From Macrocystis pyrifera (Eukaryota > Sar > Phaeophyceae > Laminariales > Laminariaceae): a stretch of DNA of 64,000 nucleotides. Location: NCBI GenBank assembly GCA_031763025.1, contig JASSKH010000037.1:3286001-3350000 (forward strand). Reading direction: 5' to 3'. Below are positions 44,141-55,019 of this stretch, in pieces; positions within the stretch are counted from its first letter, which is position 1; each line of letters starts with the position of its first letter. A program made the position numbers and the translations under genes. Below the pieces are notes generated by a model that searched no databases, had not been told where the DNA came from, and saw nothing but the letters and a program-made list of their open reading frames with translations.

Positions 44141-44518
44141 ATGAAATGTAAATACCGCGGGACTCAACTTCTTATTTCCGTGGTGTTAGTTGTGCTGCCG
44201 AACCAGGACACACTCGGCAGCAACGAGGATGATTCGAGCTCGAGCAATCGACGCTTGGCTCAACAATGGACAGCCGATGCGCCAGCTTGCTCACGGCATC
44301 GTGGTGTCCTCGCTTCTCCTGACGACGCTATGTCTCACCTACACCAACTTGGTATTTCTCTGTTGCATTTGACGGGTAAGTTAGACTGGAAGTTGGGAGG
44401 GTTGGCGAGAGGAGGCCGTGGGTGGACTGCAACAGAAAGTCTCGACGGGTTTGGATCGTTTACTCACAAATATGTGCATCATCAGCGGTCGAAGGCTTAC
44501 GAAAAACGGCAGTCATAG
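44141..44518 (+). CDS. candidate secreted protein with signal peptide
   Basis: Opens at ATG with MKCKYRGTQLLISVVLVVLP, a short basic start and a hydrophobic core like a signal peptide, followed by a Ser/Asp/Asn-rich stretch. A consensus GTAAGT donor (44,376) and an AACAG acceptor (ends 44,435) define a possible 60-nt intron whose removal keeps the frame, so the protein is about 105 or 125 residues. No family recognised. An overlapping frame also contains a hydrophobic helix, so the frame choice is not certain. Confidence 0.35.
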   Translation: MKCKYRGTQLLISVVLVVLPNQDTLGSNEDDSSSSNRRLAQQWTADAPACSRHRGVLASPDDAMSHLHQLGISLLHLTGKLDWKLGGLARGGRGWTATESLDGFGSFTHKYVHHQRSKAYEKRQS

Positions 44519-44639
44519 CGACGGAACAACATATAATACGTCAAAACACGAAAAAAGCTACGCGTGTTTTGAATGCCGACCTTGATCCCTGTACAATTAC
44601 AGCAGTACATATCCACGTTTTTCGGGCAAGTACTTGTAT

Positions 44640-45308
44640 CTAGAATGGGAGATATTTTGCAAGCGAGAGAAGTGCAGGGCTGCCGAGCGCCCCACTCGAG
44701 TCGGGACGCACGACAGCCCCGCTCGAGGCCCAGGGCACGCCTTCTAGAGTTTTTTGGCAGCGGGGAAAGACGGCGATGGCGAGGTTGACGATGGTTTCGC
44801 CGCCGACAGCATCCACGGAGTGAATGCGGTTGGGTTTCTTGTGGGCTCTCACGTTTGCGAGGGCCAGTGATGGGCCGGTAGTGTGTGTGTTCTTCCAGAT
44901 ATTCAACCCAATAGTTATTATAGTTATAGTGTGGTTTCTGAAATATTAATTCGAAAGGAGACACCGCAGCCCTAAACGCGAGGGGAGCACTACTGCAATG
45001 TAGATCGAAGCCGCCCAAAACCACTAAACCACGAAAATAACCACTATTTTTGCCACTCTTGCCGCGAAATAACTCCAGCTTGACGACCACTGCAAAACGT
45101 ATGCCACACAAAGTCCAAGTAGGTTGTCCCCAAACATCGCGAATGCAGCTCTAAGGGGCTTAGCGCTTAGACGAACTGCAAACATGATCCCCCAAGAACT
45201 GCAGGTAGCTTGCCCCAAAAATGTGGATGCAGGATAACAAATACTAACGACATTGCGCTGAGACGCAGCGACACTGACACCACCTGTAGCAAACACCAAC
45301 AGCAACAC
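44640..45308 (-). other. coding-like minus-strand fragments
   Basis: Two minus-strand stretches look protein-like: 44,640-44,906 (including HSVDAVGGETIVNLAIAVFP) and 45,024-45,308 (including ATGGVSVAASQRNVVSICYP and PLRAAFAMFGDNLLGLCV, hydrophobic). They lie downstream of, and on the same strand as, the fragment at 45,315-45,831. No family recognised. Confidence 0.3.
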
Positions 45309-45314
45309 ATGAAA

Positions 45315-45831
45315 TCAGTCGAACATAAGCCTGGTAGAGGGCGTAGACATCCCTGCGTATGACTCTGTTGAAGAAGAAGCGAATCCGTCAATATCGCACT
45401 CAAAGTCGCCGGACACCATGGTTGACACGAGAGTGCGCGGCCATGCTGCTGCTTCTCCCGTCTCTTGGTTGAAACTGATCTTCAAAATGTGAGGTGCGTG
45501 TTGAAGGAAAGCCGGCCATTGAGCGCCGTTGATCTCCTGGTCGAAGTAGGCACCGGATTCCAGAGGTATCACCGAGTTCGGTCCCGCCACCTTGCCTGTC
45601 GTCAAACCTCTCGCCAAGCACTATTTCTTCGACGCCGCCGAGAGCGGCCACATGTCGAGTCAGAACCGCGGTTGACAACAGGTGCCACGACACGCTCATC
45701 ACTCGGATTGGTGGCACGCGTGGCACATAAACCAACCTGTTGTGTTCGGGGAGCGCTTGGTCTGCAACCACCATCGGCAGTAGGGAAGAGGGGGTGTCGT
45801 CGAAGACGAAGATTTTTCCCCGAGGCAATCT
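45315..45831 (-). pseudogene. unrecognised protein, one frameshift
   Basis: The minus-strand first frame gives PRGKIFVFDDTPSSLLPMVV, then EHNRLVYVPRVPPIRVMSVS and LTRHVAALGGVEEIVLGERF. About 45,600 the coding character jumps to another frame giving GPNSVIPLESGAYFDQEING, then QHAPHILKISFNQETGEAAA and a terminal STPSTRLMFD plus stop. Both halves are clearly protein-like and overlap over about 40 bp, so a single-base indel in the GGTGGCGGGA run is the simplest explanation. No start is visible, as an in-frame stop lies just upstream. Family not recognised; a capsid-like or other element protein is possible but unsupported. Confidence 0.5.
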
Positions 45832-46126
45832 TCACCCCGCTGCACAGACCTACAACGACGCTTCCTGAAATCGTTTGGTTAGGGTAATGTTTACCACTTC
45901 TCCCCAGCCATGTAATCGACTACGACAAGATGAGCGGCCTCCGCTGTTCCTCTCACACTGACGGGAGCTTACAGCGGTGCCGCGGCGGCGCTGACTCTCG
46001 AACCAAAATGGTATGCTTAATACAGATCATGCTGATGTATCCAACAATTTGGTTTTGCTTGGTTTTTGCTACGGTTGATATGAGAAAAAATATACAACAC
46101 TAACTTGCTTTGATTAATCTTTCCAG

Positions 46127-46395
46127 TAAGCAACCCTGAAGAGCAATACATCAACATGGTTGTTTCGTTGATTTACCAACACTATCAGAAAGACTGCAAG
46201 AAGAAAGGCATCTGGGTGCTAAAGAGGAACAGGGTTTTGTTGCACGGTCGAACACGAAGAGGAAGATACCGGCATACAAGGACGGCAGGGAAGGCGGTAG
46301 AAAAAAACAGAAAATCAAGGCAATATACAAGAAAAAAAGGAAAAAACGTACTCAAGGAGGTGATTCAAGGAGGAGACACACAAGTAGTAACATGA
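46127..46395 (+). CDS. basic protein, terminal exon
   Basis: Opens after a TTAATCTTTCCAG acceptor with SNPEEQYINMVVSLIYQHYQ, then KDCKKKGIWVLKRN and a very Lys/Arg-rich tail ending in GGDTQVVT and TGA. The first third is protein-like. The basic tail could be a nucleic-acid-binding or nuclear-localising region, or read-through into an A-rich intron. The upstream exon was not identified. Unknown family. Confidence 0.4.
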
Positions 46396-46679
46396 CTTTC
46401 CGTCTCTGCTACATAGGCGACCCGAAGACCATGCCGCACCATCTGCGATCTTCTTCCTTCTCTGGTCAATAGCGGTGTCAAGTGTCAGCACTAACGCCGT
46501 CGCGCCCCCTCCAGCGAACTACTCAACGAAAGACACAACTGGTAGAATTTAATTTCTGTACAATAGCTAGACACGCTCCAATAGTTAGTCGAACCGATAC
46601 CCTTGCCACGCGATCTACCACTTGCCGTATTTATTCAATTATTCGTTAACAACTGCACGAGGACGGTTGCCCCCCTCAC

Positions 46680-46899
46680 CCCCGCTCTCCTTGTCGCCGC
46701 TCTAGGCGTCCCCAACCCCGCGGCGTGGCCAGCTCCTCTTCACCTCGCCCCTGTGCCACCACGCCATGACACAGTCCGCCAATTCGACGACTACCCGGTA
46801 CCACTTCCCACTCTTCTTGACCGCCCTCGACCATCACACCGTCCTTACTCCGAACGGTAAAGGAGATATTTCCGTGGACTCCTCGGTGGCCTGAAATGC
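46680..46899 (-). pseudogene. LINE 3' fragment
   Basis: The minus-strand reading FQATEESTEISPLPFGVRTV, a stop, then KKSGKWYRVVVELADCVMAW matches the C-terminal end of the LINE at 60,070-63,005 (QASEGSTESCLRLFGVDTV, KKSAKWCRRVVEAADRFIAR). It has two or more in-frame stops. This is a 5'-truncated dead copy in the opposite orientation. Confidence 0.75.
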
Positions 46900-47439
46900 C
46901 CTGAAGCAGTGATGGATGCTGATACTGAACTGAACCAGATTTACCGAAAATCCAGATTGGGTACGGGAAACTGAAACAGGAAAAAAACGGGTTTGTTATC
47001 GGTATATTACCGATACCGGCATCCGGCATGTCGGTATTTGTCACCCCTCTGCAAGAGTGCCCCCATCGGGCAAATGAAAACACCTGAAGTATGGCCTAAA
47101 CGCGAAACACAACTCACGACGCGTCGGGAATGTTACTAATACCGAAATGTCGGCACCGCAAGAGGGTATTGTTTCGGTACTTGTCAGCCTGGTATACAGC
47201 AAGACGTAAACTCGGTGTCAGCCTCGTGGTGCGGGCAGCGCACCGCTGGCCGGAGACCGCGATGCGGCACCCGCACTACGAACTGCAGCGGAGGTGCGCC
47301 TACCCGCAGAGGTTGCCAGGGCCCCTGGAGGGCCGCCGGAACCCCCAGGAGGAATCCGTGTTTCGTTAACAAGTATTTGTACCAGGTATGCGTCAATACA
47401 CCAAAAATGTGCATATTACCACCCGCTCGTTTTATCCTC

Positions 47440-47760
47440 TTATATACGTGGTGCCGGCTAGCTTAGTCACAATGTTACACAAACCGCGGTCAAACAAAGA
47501 AAAAGCGACGATAAAAAACACAGAGTAACTAGGTAACGATCAGATACGTTCCGGCGAAAAACTCGGCAAACATTGTTTCTGTGGCGAAACAGATCACACT
47601 TGTTTTCGGCGGAACAGACCAAAAAATATTTCGTCGGTGAAAACAAAATACGCGAAAATATTTGGGCGACCCCACGCAAGGGGGCCCGGAAGGCCCCTGG
47701 AGACCCGCCGGAACCCCCCCTCGGAGATCGGCCGGAGTCCGACTTAATTTCAAGATATAT
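47440..47760 (+). repeat. local direct repeat, copy A
   Basis: Shares TGGTGCCGGCTAGCTT, a GCGACGA(T/A)-rich block, AGGTAACGAT/AGGTAATGAT and a CGGCGAAA...GAAACAG block with 48,170-48,470. It is followed by a GC-rich GGCCCCTGGAG(A/G)-CCGCCGGAACCCCC block that also occurs at about 47,320-47,350. Confidence 0.55.
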
Positions 47761-48169
47761 GTGGGTTCCAGGTTCTCGACCAGACCGCCACATGGGTATT
47801 ATCCCTCGGAGCTCCCACCATTCGCCGTGGCCGTAGATGTACGTATATTTTTGTAAGACGGTGATCGCCCGTACTCTTTGACTATTTGTTGTCGACGGCA
47901 GTGACATTGTGCCGTGACAAGTAATCGCTGAAGATTGGAACGGAGGGCCCGTGCTTCGTACACACACTCTTCCTCTCCATCATCGTTTATGATCGTGTCG
48001 TGGGGTCGTCCGTACCGATCCTATACCAAACCCTTCCGTGTCCTACACTACTCTCTAAGAAAGGGCACGTGCCATAGATGTCGGGTCGAACCGGACGTCC
48101 TCCCCACAAGTGGCGTCGACGGCAGGATTCATACCCGCACTTTTTTTTATTATATTTCTCCTCCATACA

Positions 48170-48470
48170 GGCGTGGTACCGGCTAGCTTGGAATTGTGCA
48201 ATTTGCAGCGAAACGATTACGAAAATGACGATCAAGAAGCAACGTAGTACGCGTAGGGATCACAAGTTAGGTAATGATGAGACGCATCTCGACGAAAAAT
48301 ACGACCAGAAATGTTTCGCCCGCGGCGAAGCAGAACCGATTTATTTTTCGCGCGAAACAGGCCTTTTCTCGACAACGGCAATAAAAAACGCACACTTGGT
48401 TTCCGCCTGAGGCGAAAAAAGGAGCGCCCCCCAAACCCGTGTCCGGCAAGCCGCACCACATCTACAGCTC
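48170..48470 (+). repeat. local direct repeat, copy B
   Basis: Second copy of 47,440-47,720, about 730 bp away and considerably diverged. No coding sequence supported. Confidence 0.55.
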
Positions 48471-49730
48471 GTGGTGAAACTACAGGAATTGAAGAAAAAA
48501 ATTAAGCCAGCATAACCTTACACCACCTAATATACGCCCTCGGGTATGATATCCAGTAGTATCTTTAAGGTTGCATAACAGGACTCCGTACTACAGTAGC
48601 TTCAGCGAACGGGAGGTGAAGCTTACACAACTCCCCGGCGTACCGAAAAAAAAGCGAGACTGTCCCGCACATACCGAGAAATACCGGAAGAACAAACACG
48701 AATTTCGTTTTTTCGAAATAGATTACCGGAAATCACCGGGAAAAAATGTTACTGAATCGGTGTTGGACATACCCCACTGCTTGTACTGCTGCCGTAGCAG
48801 TTTTGTGCTGCTTGTGTGATCTACTCTCTACAGGCGATCATGGTACCGATCAGCGACTCGGTATAGAGTACAGGCGATTCATAATAATTGCATTATTTTA
48901 TTGATCATCTTCGCCAGTGTGATACCAGTAACTACTGCTAATGTCTTGTAGGCTATCAGGTATGCTGCAAACAAACAGACGAAAACTCTAGATCCCAAAA
49001 GTCCGCGGAGGGCATGGCAAGACAGTGCAAGACAGCTGTAATACAAAAATGACGAAGTATATTTAAATAAATGAAACCGAACACCCAACACCTAGCACCC
49101 CGCACACAGTATCATGCAACAGATAATATATATATATAAAATAAACAGGGTGCCAGGCTATGCAAACAGCAGTACAAATATCAACTGCAAATCTAAAATG
49201 GTTAACCCCGGGTATAATTACTAGTACTAACCATTGAGGCATACAACACACCGAACCATACATCATACCGCCAGTATATTTGTTGATGTTGTCTTTTCCC
49301 GTTCCATTCCATCGCAACGATGTTATTAACATTTCTAAGCACACCCAGTATCCGTCCTGATCATTCACCGTGAGGGGTACAAACTAATATGTGGGCACAC
49401 ACTGTGAAACTAATAGACCAGTGCAATCCCGAATTAATAGGTTGAAAGTAAACGAATTGTCAGCGTACCGGGTCCGAACAACACCACCAAGACAAGCTCG
49501 AGGAGAAAACAAAAAAACAGCTGAAACAAGACACAAAGGCAGACAAACGAAAAAAAACGAAACTGAACAAAATAATCCCTCTTCCTCGTGTATGTCTAGC
49601 ACAGGCTTGCGATTAGTGTGTGTACCAGCTCGAAGCTGGTGTGTACGTCTAGACTCGATGCCGATGGCCGGTCAGTACACAGTCGATGTTTGCGGCAATG
49701 CGACGTTACGGTGAGGCGACTTGTACTAAT
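48471..49730. other. no recognisable gene
   Basis: AT-rich sequence with frames up to about 107 codons and no recognisable domain. A CCCCGGGTATAATTAC stretch and a TATATATA run occur without further context. Confidence 0.35.
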
Positions 49731-49731
49731 A

Positions 49732-49836
49732 TTACGGAGGTACATAGTTAATAGGACCTATGGTATACATAAAAACCAATATATTTACCTATTTTTATCA
49801 ACATTATTTGGTCCTATTTACTATGATCCCCCGTAC
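49732..49836 (+). mobile_element. 105-bp MITE, copy 11
   Basis: Termini TTACGGAGGTACATAG and CTATGATCCCCCGTAC, with TA on both flanks. It is located about 0.4 kb beyond the 3' truncation of the Copia element. Confidence 0.88.
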
Positions 49837-50179
49837 TAGAAGCTTGAACAGAAGAGGGCACAACGAGATCGTGGGGCGACTCCAAGCCACAATGCTGATT
49901 GATTAGTTTGCTCGGCAGATGAAAAATGGCAGTGAGCGAAAGTAGAGTGAGCTCGTAGGGTAGCGGTGCGGGTGTGCGCTCACAGCTCGAACCCCAACAG
50001 GAAGACTCTCACAATCCGTTCAAACCCAAAAAAGACAGGGAAGGACCCTCGTAATAAGGTAAACGAACTGCAGGGCAAGACCCTACGGCAGGTTTACTGT
50101 AACAACCGATATACTTTAGGGTACGGACTCTGTGTAGCCTACACTGTTACTTCAGCCAGAACTATTTACTATGACACTG

Positions 50180-52038
50180 GTCCCGTAGTTGTGGCGGGTG
50201 GCATCACCGCCGCCTTTCGTCCCCCCTGATCTGGTACGGCCGGCGATGCAGACGTCGGCCGTACCTCCCGTGCGACCCGGCCGAAGTTCGGTGATCGTCC
50301 TACGGGAACGAGGCGGCATCGCCGACGCAGGACGCGATAGCGGTGTCTCCTCCGGTGGCGGGCCACCCGAAGACGGCCCGGCGGCTCAAGGCAACGGCGC
50401 GAGCGGTTGCGGGGGCGCGGGCGACGGCGATGTGAGCGGCGGTGTCGCAAGCGGCAGCCCCGTCCCAGACAACCGAGACTGTGGGGACGGAAGAAGCGGC
50501 GGCGGCGCAGGGGTAGATGCCGGCTGTGGGGGCAGGAGAAGCGGCGGAGGCGCAGGGGTAGATGGCGTAGATGATGGAGGCAGGGGGTGCTGCGTGGCGG
50601 AGATCCGAACTCCTCTCCCCTTCCAGGCAGACGCAGCAGGCCCAGAAAACCAAAAATGATGGCGGAGCGCCCGTGACCGGGCTCGAGGCTGAACAGTCGG
50701 CGGCGGCGGAGCAGTGGCCAGCCGCGTTGGCGGCGAAGCGGCAGACCTCGAAATCCACACGATGCCCCTGGTGTGGCACACCTGGCCGGTGGAGGCCTTG
50801 AGCACCCGCACCGTGGAACGACCGTGTTGGTAGCCGTGGCCGAGGAAGTAGCACGTGGCGGACTGGTCGTCCAACTTGGTCTTTCGCATAACGCGCATCA
50901 ACCCCGGCTGGAAAAAACGCGAGGACGATGGCGTCGGACTTGATGCCCGTGAAGGCCTCGTACGGGGAGATGTTGCCGGGGTTGGCCTTGGTGCTGTAGC
51001 GGTCGAGACACCCCGCGATATACCGCACCGACTCCATCCACAAGCCGTCCTCGCGAAGGTCAACACCAGGGATAACGGAACAATCGGGGATGCCGAACTG
51101 TTCCGCCGCGCTGCGACGGCACACGGTACCCCCCTTCATCAAGCGCCAGATAGCGCTCTCGCGGGCGCGTTCTGCTGCGGCGTGTCGGGGGCGGTGAACT
51201 CGAGACGAATGCCAGCGTCGGTGTAGAAGGCACGAAACTCCGCGTTGGTCCACTCGGTGCCCATTTCGACGCGAAAGCACTCGATTTTGCCACGGCGGTA
51301 CTTAGAAAGGTCGGTGATGGCCACCTTCACTCCAGCAAGGGCATCGGACTTGTTCCGAAGCCCGTAGACCAGGACGAACCGTGAATAGCTGTCCACGACC
51401 ACCAGCGAGTACATGCTGCCACCGATAGACACAGTGACCTTACCGAAGAGGTCCAGGTGGAACGTGACCCCCGGCTCTCGCGCCCTTCCACCAGTCCGCG
51501 GTACACCAGCTTTTCGCCCCTTGATCAGCACGCACGGCTCGTACGTCTCCAGTGTGCCGGTGAGCTGGTGCCCCTGTTGCTTAGCGGTTTCTCTCAGCAA
51601 ACAATCGCCTAGGTGGCCGGTGCAGCGGTGGTAAAAGTTGATGTCAAACGTTTTGGCCGACGAACCAACCATAAAGGGGCGATTCTTGGGTGCAATCGCA
51701 GCAAGCGCACCGCACAAAACACCACACAAAACGGCACCGCCTTTCACACTGAAAAGACCATCATCAAACGCTTGCACCAAAAACGCAGCCTCCACATCGG
51801 CAATAAAAGGGGGGTCTACAGCACGGCGATCCTTTCCGTGAATACCGTCCATCTCTGATTCGTTCATACACACGGTCGCCGCATTTAACGCCAACTCCAA
51901 TCCGTCAAGGGTCCGGGGACCGTGGAAAATCAAACTTGAAGGCGAAGTCACGACGCTGAATCGGCGGGCGGGAAGCTCCCAGTCGAAAGTACCACGCCTG
52001 CAAGGGCGGATGGAAAGCAACCCTCGGACGCCCCGCAA
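50180..52038 (-). pseudogene. Ty1/copia integrase region, frameshifted
   Basis: The first part reads FYHRCTGHLGDCLLRETAKQ (pre-integrase His/Cys domain), then VTFHLDLFGKVTVSIGGSMY with SLVVVDSYSRFVLVYGL, then FRVEMGTEWTNAEF and PDTPQQNAPARA (integrase core). A frame change near 51,150 continues with ESAIWRLMKGG and MESVRYIAGCLDRYSTKANP. A second change near 50,950 continues with VMRKTKLDDQSATCYFLGHG. The usual second catalytic Asp (DNG) reads EMG here. No reverse transcriptase or RNase H follows, and no LTR was found, so the element is dead and 3'-truncated. Confidence 0.85.
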
Positions 52039-52218
52039 AACGGTTCATCGCGAGGGGTAGACCATGACACTACAGCGTCGTCATCGATGGGCGGGAAACA
52101 CATGTCGCCAGGTACTACACCGGCGTGGCCGGCGGTGGAAAGAGAAGTCCCAAGACCAAACGAACCAGGGAGGAAATCTGACCCAGCGAGAAGGCCGACA
52201 AAAGCCGGCACAGCAGTC

Positions 52219-52838
52219 TTAATCCCATACACACTCACACGCGTCGCAAACAAAGTTGACCCAGATTGTTTGCGAGGGAAAGTCAAAACCAAGGGGGGGC
52301 AGGTGCACACCTTTCACATCAATCATAATAGGCATGTGCGCGGAGAGTTCATGGAGCGAAAGATTGAAGTTCAATCCCTCAACCGCTGACACGTTCGGCA
52401 CAAGCACTCTAACATCTTCTCGCACACCGGCAGCATTCCATTGATGAAAGTAAAAATTAAACGTCCACGCGCGGCAACACGAAGCGTTTGGCCACTACCA
52501 ACCTGTACATATCTCTGATTAATAGGAATGTCGTTGCCGCGGAGAGTGTCAAACATATGCGCGTCACCATTGATGTCGTTACCGCTAGCACCGGAATCCG
52601 TAAGCACCTCCTCGCTTCCATGCGGTTGGCATAAGCCCAAGTTGTTGGCCTGTGCTAAAAACGCATTTCCAACTCCGTCATTTTCCACGTCACCCTCATT
52701 CCCGTCATTCAAACCATTATCAACACCAGGCACACCAAACTCGCCTACTGGCACAAAGTGCATGACGAGGGCGTGCATTCCAGACGGCGCGGGGTCCGAT
52801 TCAGGAGAAGAGTACGCTGCAGAAGGGGGCGTGGGGCT
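52219..52838 (-). pseudogene. Copia protease region
   Basis: Downstream of gag and in the same frame, separated by a single TGA (52,839-52,841). It reads MHFVPVGEFGVPGVDNG, then a retroviral-type aspartic protease signature, EEVLTDSGASGNDI, with RYVQVGSGQTLRVAARGRLI. Near 52,425 the frame shifts to REDVRVLVPNVSAVEGLNFN, the usual continuation toward the pre-integrase domain. Another shift occurs before 52,038. Confidence 0.8.
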
Positions 52839-53990
52839 TCAGGTGTAGTGGACCATTTCCTGCTGGTGGGGCTGTTGGGGCTGATGTTGAAGCTGGGGCG
52901 GGGGCAGCTGCTGCTGCTGTTGCTGCTGCGCTCCGACGGCGGTGGCGGCGATATTTGCATCGCTCACCATGGCTGGGTCGGGGGCGTAGGGCCCTGCGCC
53001 TCCGTTACCCCAGGACCCGCCGGTGCTGCCGTACTCGTACTGATGCTGCTGGTAGTAGGTGTTTTCGTGCTCGTCGCACAGGAGCGGCGGGGGGGAAACT
53101 TCTTGCGCGATGCATGCGCGGGCGTCCTGCGTGCGTGGCTGGTTTTGACTAGGGTTGTGACCATCATAAGCCAACCACCTCCCCCCAGCCCCGCCGGTCG
53201 CCCATCTTCCCCCGCCCCCGTCTCCACGGTTTCCGCGAAATGCACGTCCACCGGGGCCTCCACGGCCACCGGGACCACGACGGCCGCCGCCGCGACCTGA
53301 ATGGCCACGACCACGACCCTGCTGGGGTGCATGCGCGTAGCTCCAAGCAGCTGATCCTACAGCGTTTGACGGTCGCTGTCCTCCGCGCGACAGGCTGACG
53401 TCGAACCCAAGGTTGTGCTGACGTTGTCGGTAGGCCTCGTGGTGCTGGCGCTCGAACTCGCTGTTGGCCCACTCTCGCTGGCGCTGCTGCTCGTGACACT
53501 CGCTGTCGTCGTGGTTGCAATGTCCGTGTTGACGACAATATTTGCCTCCTGCACCAGCATCTGTGGGATGGCGCTGCCGCGATCTCGATCCTCCGCCGCC
53601 CCTGGCGCCGTGCCCTCGCCCAGGTCCGGCAGCCATGAATGCCAAGCCCCCGTACCCGATCTCCTTCTCCCTTCTCTTCATCTCCCGGCGGTCGTGAGCG
53701 GACTGCACCACCTCGCGCATTTGTGCAAACGATAAAGAAGGAGTGGCAGACAAAATGCTGGTCTCAACCTCACAGAGAGAGGAAAGACCAGCAGCAATAT
53801 GATGATTAGCTTCAACATCGTCCAGGGGGGTCTCGTACGATTCACGTTTGGTCCGTATTACAGACGCCCTTGCCAGGTACTCTCTGGGCATTTCTCCTTC
53901 TGCTTGCTTTACGTTACTCCAATGTCTTCGGAGTTTTACTTTTTCAAACCCTGCACGCGTTTCGTAGTACTTCCTAAAACAAGCCCACCC
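52839..53990 (-). CDS. Copia gag (N-terminally truncated)
   Basis: A continuous minus-strand frame from just after an in-frame TAA (53,991-53,993) through CFRKYYETRAGFEKVKLRRH, EGEMPREYLARASVIRTKR and VVQSAHDRREMKRREKE (the conserved gag core) to a zinc-knuckle-like KYCRQHGHCNHDDSEC (C-x2-H-x2-C-x-H-x4-C). A Gly/Arg-rich region and a Gln/His-rich tail follow, ending at TGA. The first part of gag is absent or out of frame. Gag forms the particle and binds RNA through the knuckle. It is the best-preserved part of this element. Confidence 0.8.
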   Translation of the reverse strand, partial: GWACFRKYYETRAGFEKVKLRRHWSNVKQAEGEMPREYLARASVIRTKRESYETPLDDVEANHHIAAGLSSLCEVETSILSATPSLSFAQMREVVQSAHDRREMKRREKEIGYGGLAFMAAGPGRGHGARGGGGSRSRQRHPTDAGAGGKYCRQHGHCNHDDSECHEQQRQREWANSEFERQHHEAYRQRQHNLGFDVSLSRGGQRPSNAVGSAAWSYAHAPQQGRGRGHSGRGGGRRGPGGRGGPGGRAFRGNRGDGGGGRWATGGAGGRWLAYDGHNPSQNQPRTQDARACIAQEVSPPPLLCDEHENTYYQQHQYEYGSTGGSWGNGGAGPYAPDPAMVSDANIAATAVGAQQQQQQQLPPPQLQHQPQQPHQQEMVHYT

Positions 53991-53999
53991 TTACTAAGG

Positions 54000-54570
54000 G
54001 CTGCCAGCAGACAAAATCATCCTCATTATAGGGACGTAGTGTAATAGGTAAACCATGAATGGTGCTGTCGGCCCGGTTGACGGGGCTCTCGGAATAAAGG
54101 CACGCGGCCAAGACCGGCCGGTTCGTTCGTGTATATTATTGTGCACCTTGAGGGGAAGATCAAGAGCAAGATAGAGAGGGCACGGCGCGTGCTCACACCA
54201 ACACGAAAAGGGGTATATCCAGAACTCAAAGCCAATTCCCACACGTATTCTCCAATGCAATGTCCCGCCATATCTCCGTACCAAACCCAGATCTCCGTAC
54301 CGAATCTCCGAATAACTATTTCTGCTGTCACAAGATATATATATCTGTAAAACTCAAGAATATCGCGATATTTGACATTTAGAGCCAAATTATGTGCCTC
54401 ACGAGTTTTATACGGACGTCGGGGGTATAGCGATATTTTCGCCATACGTGGTCCGCAACACACAAATATATGCTTGGGGTATTTTTACTCCACAAAAAGC
54501 ATATATTTGATTTCTCTTTTTTGTAGGTAGAGGAGAATTTGGGAGACAAAATTCGAAACAGCCTGTCCCC
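54000..54570. other. no recognisable feature, possible 5' flank of Copia
   Basis: The expected 5' LTR and leader position for the minus-strand Copia element. I found no direct-repeat partner on the far side and no clear primer-binding site. Confidence 0.35.
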
Positions 54571-54579
54571 TCTACTCGG

Positions 54580-54996
54580 TCATCCGATCATTACCCTGCC
54601 AGCAAGCACCACAACAGCAGCAGCAGCAGTGGTGGCCGCCACGACTTGGTTGAATGAGTACGGCAGACGAGTGCTACCTTGGTCGGGGAGAGGCGGATGC
54701 ACGGGATGCCCCGGTTCAGCGGCACCGGCACAGCACCCAGTGCTCTGGCTGGGCGTCTTTCTGCCGGAGTTGCCCCAAAACCATGTCCCTAACACCGCAC
54801 ACCCCACCTCATCCGGGAACAAGCGGGTAGCGCCAACCCAACCTTTAGTTTTTGGCGGACACGTCTCAGCACAAGCACGAGACGCGCCATCGTCTATGCC
54901 AAGAGCCAAATCCATGGTGTACGCGGGCGCTGTAGCCTGCCGAGCTACGTAGAGAAGCAGCTGCAGCAGCAGCAGCAGCGACGTCCGCCAGCCCAT
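54580..54996 (-). CDS. candidate secreted Cys-containing protein
   Basis: Starts at an ATG giving MGWRTSLLLLLQLLLYVARQ, a strong signal peptide, then TAPAYTMDLALGIDDGASRA, KGWVGATRLFPDEVGCAVLG and TPSQSTGCCAGAAEPGHPVH. It ends with a hydrophobic VVAATTAAAAVVVLAG tail that could be a membrane or GPI-anchor signal, or intron read-through after YSFNQ. The length is 138 residues. An ATG eight codons upstream is possible but would put charged residues ahead of the signal. A shorter plus-strand frame overlaps but is less protein-like. Unknown family. Confidence 0.45.
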   Translation of the reverse strand: MGWRTSLLLLLQLLLYVARQATAPAYTMDLALGIDDGASRACAETCPPKTKGWVGATRLFPDEVGCAVLGTWFWGNSGRKTPSQSTGCCAGAAEPGHPVHPPLPDQGSTRLPYSFNQVVAATTAAAAVVVLAGRVMIG

Positions 54997-55019
54997 GCGA
55001 TGTTCTACGTGTTTGTGCA

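Noticed and set aside
44123-44372. Alternative frame with a transmembrane helix (RARAIDAWLNNGQPMRQLAHG) in the secreted-protein candidate
   Set aside because: It lacks an ATG with a signal peptide and does not reach the strong GTAAGT donor in frame. Kept only as a caveat in that entry.
50180-54570. Complete LTR retrotransposon with LTRs
   Set aside because: No direct repeat could be matched on the two sides and no reverse transcriptase is present.
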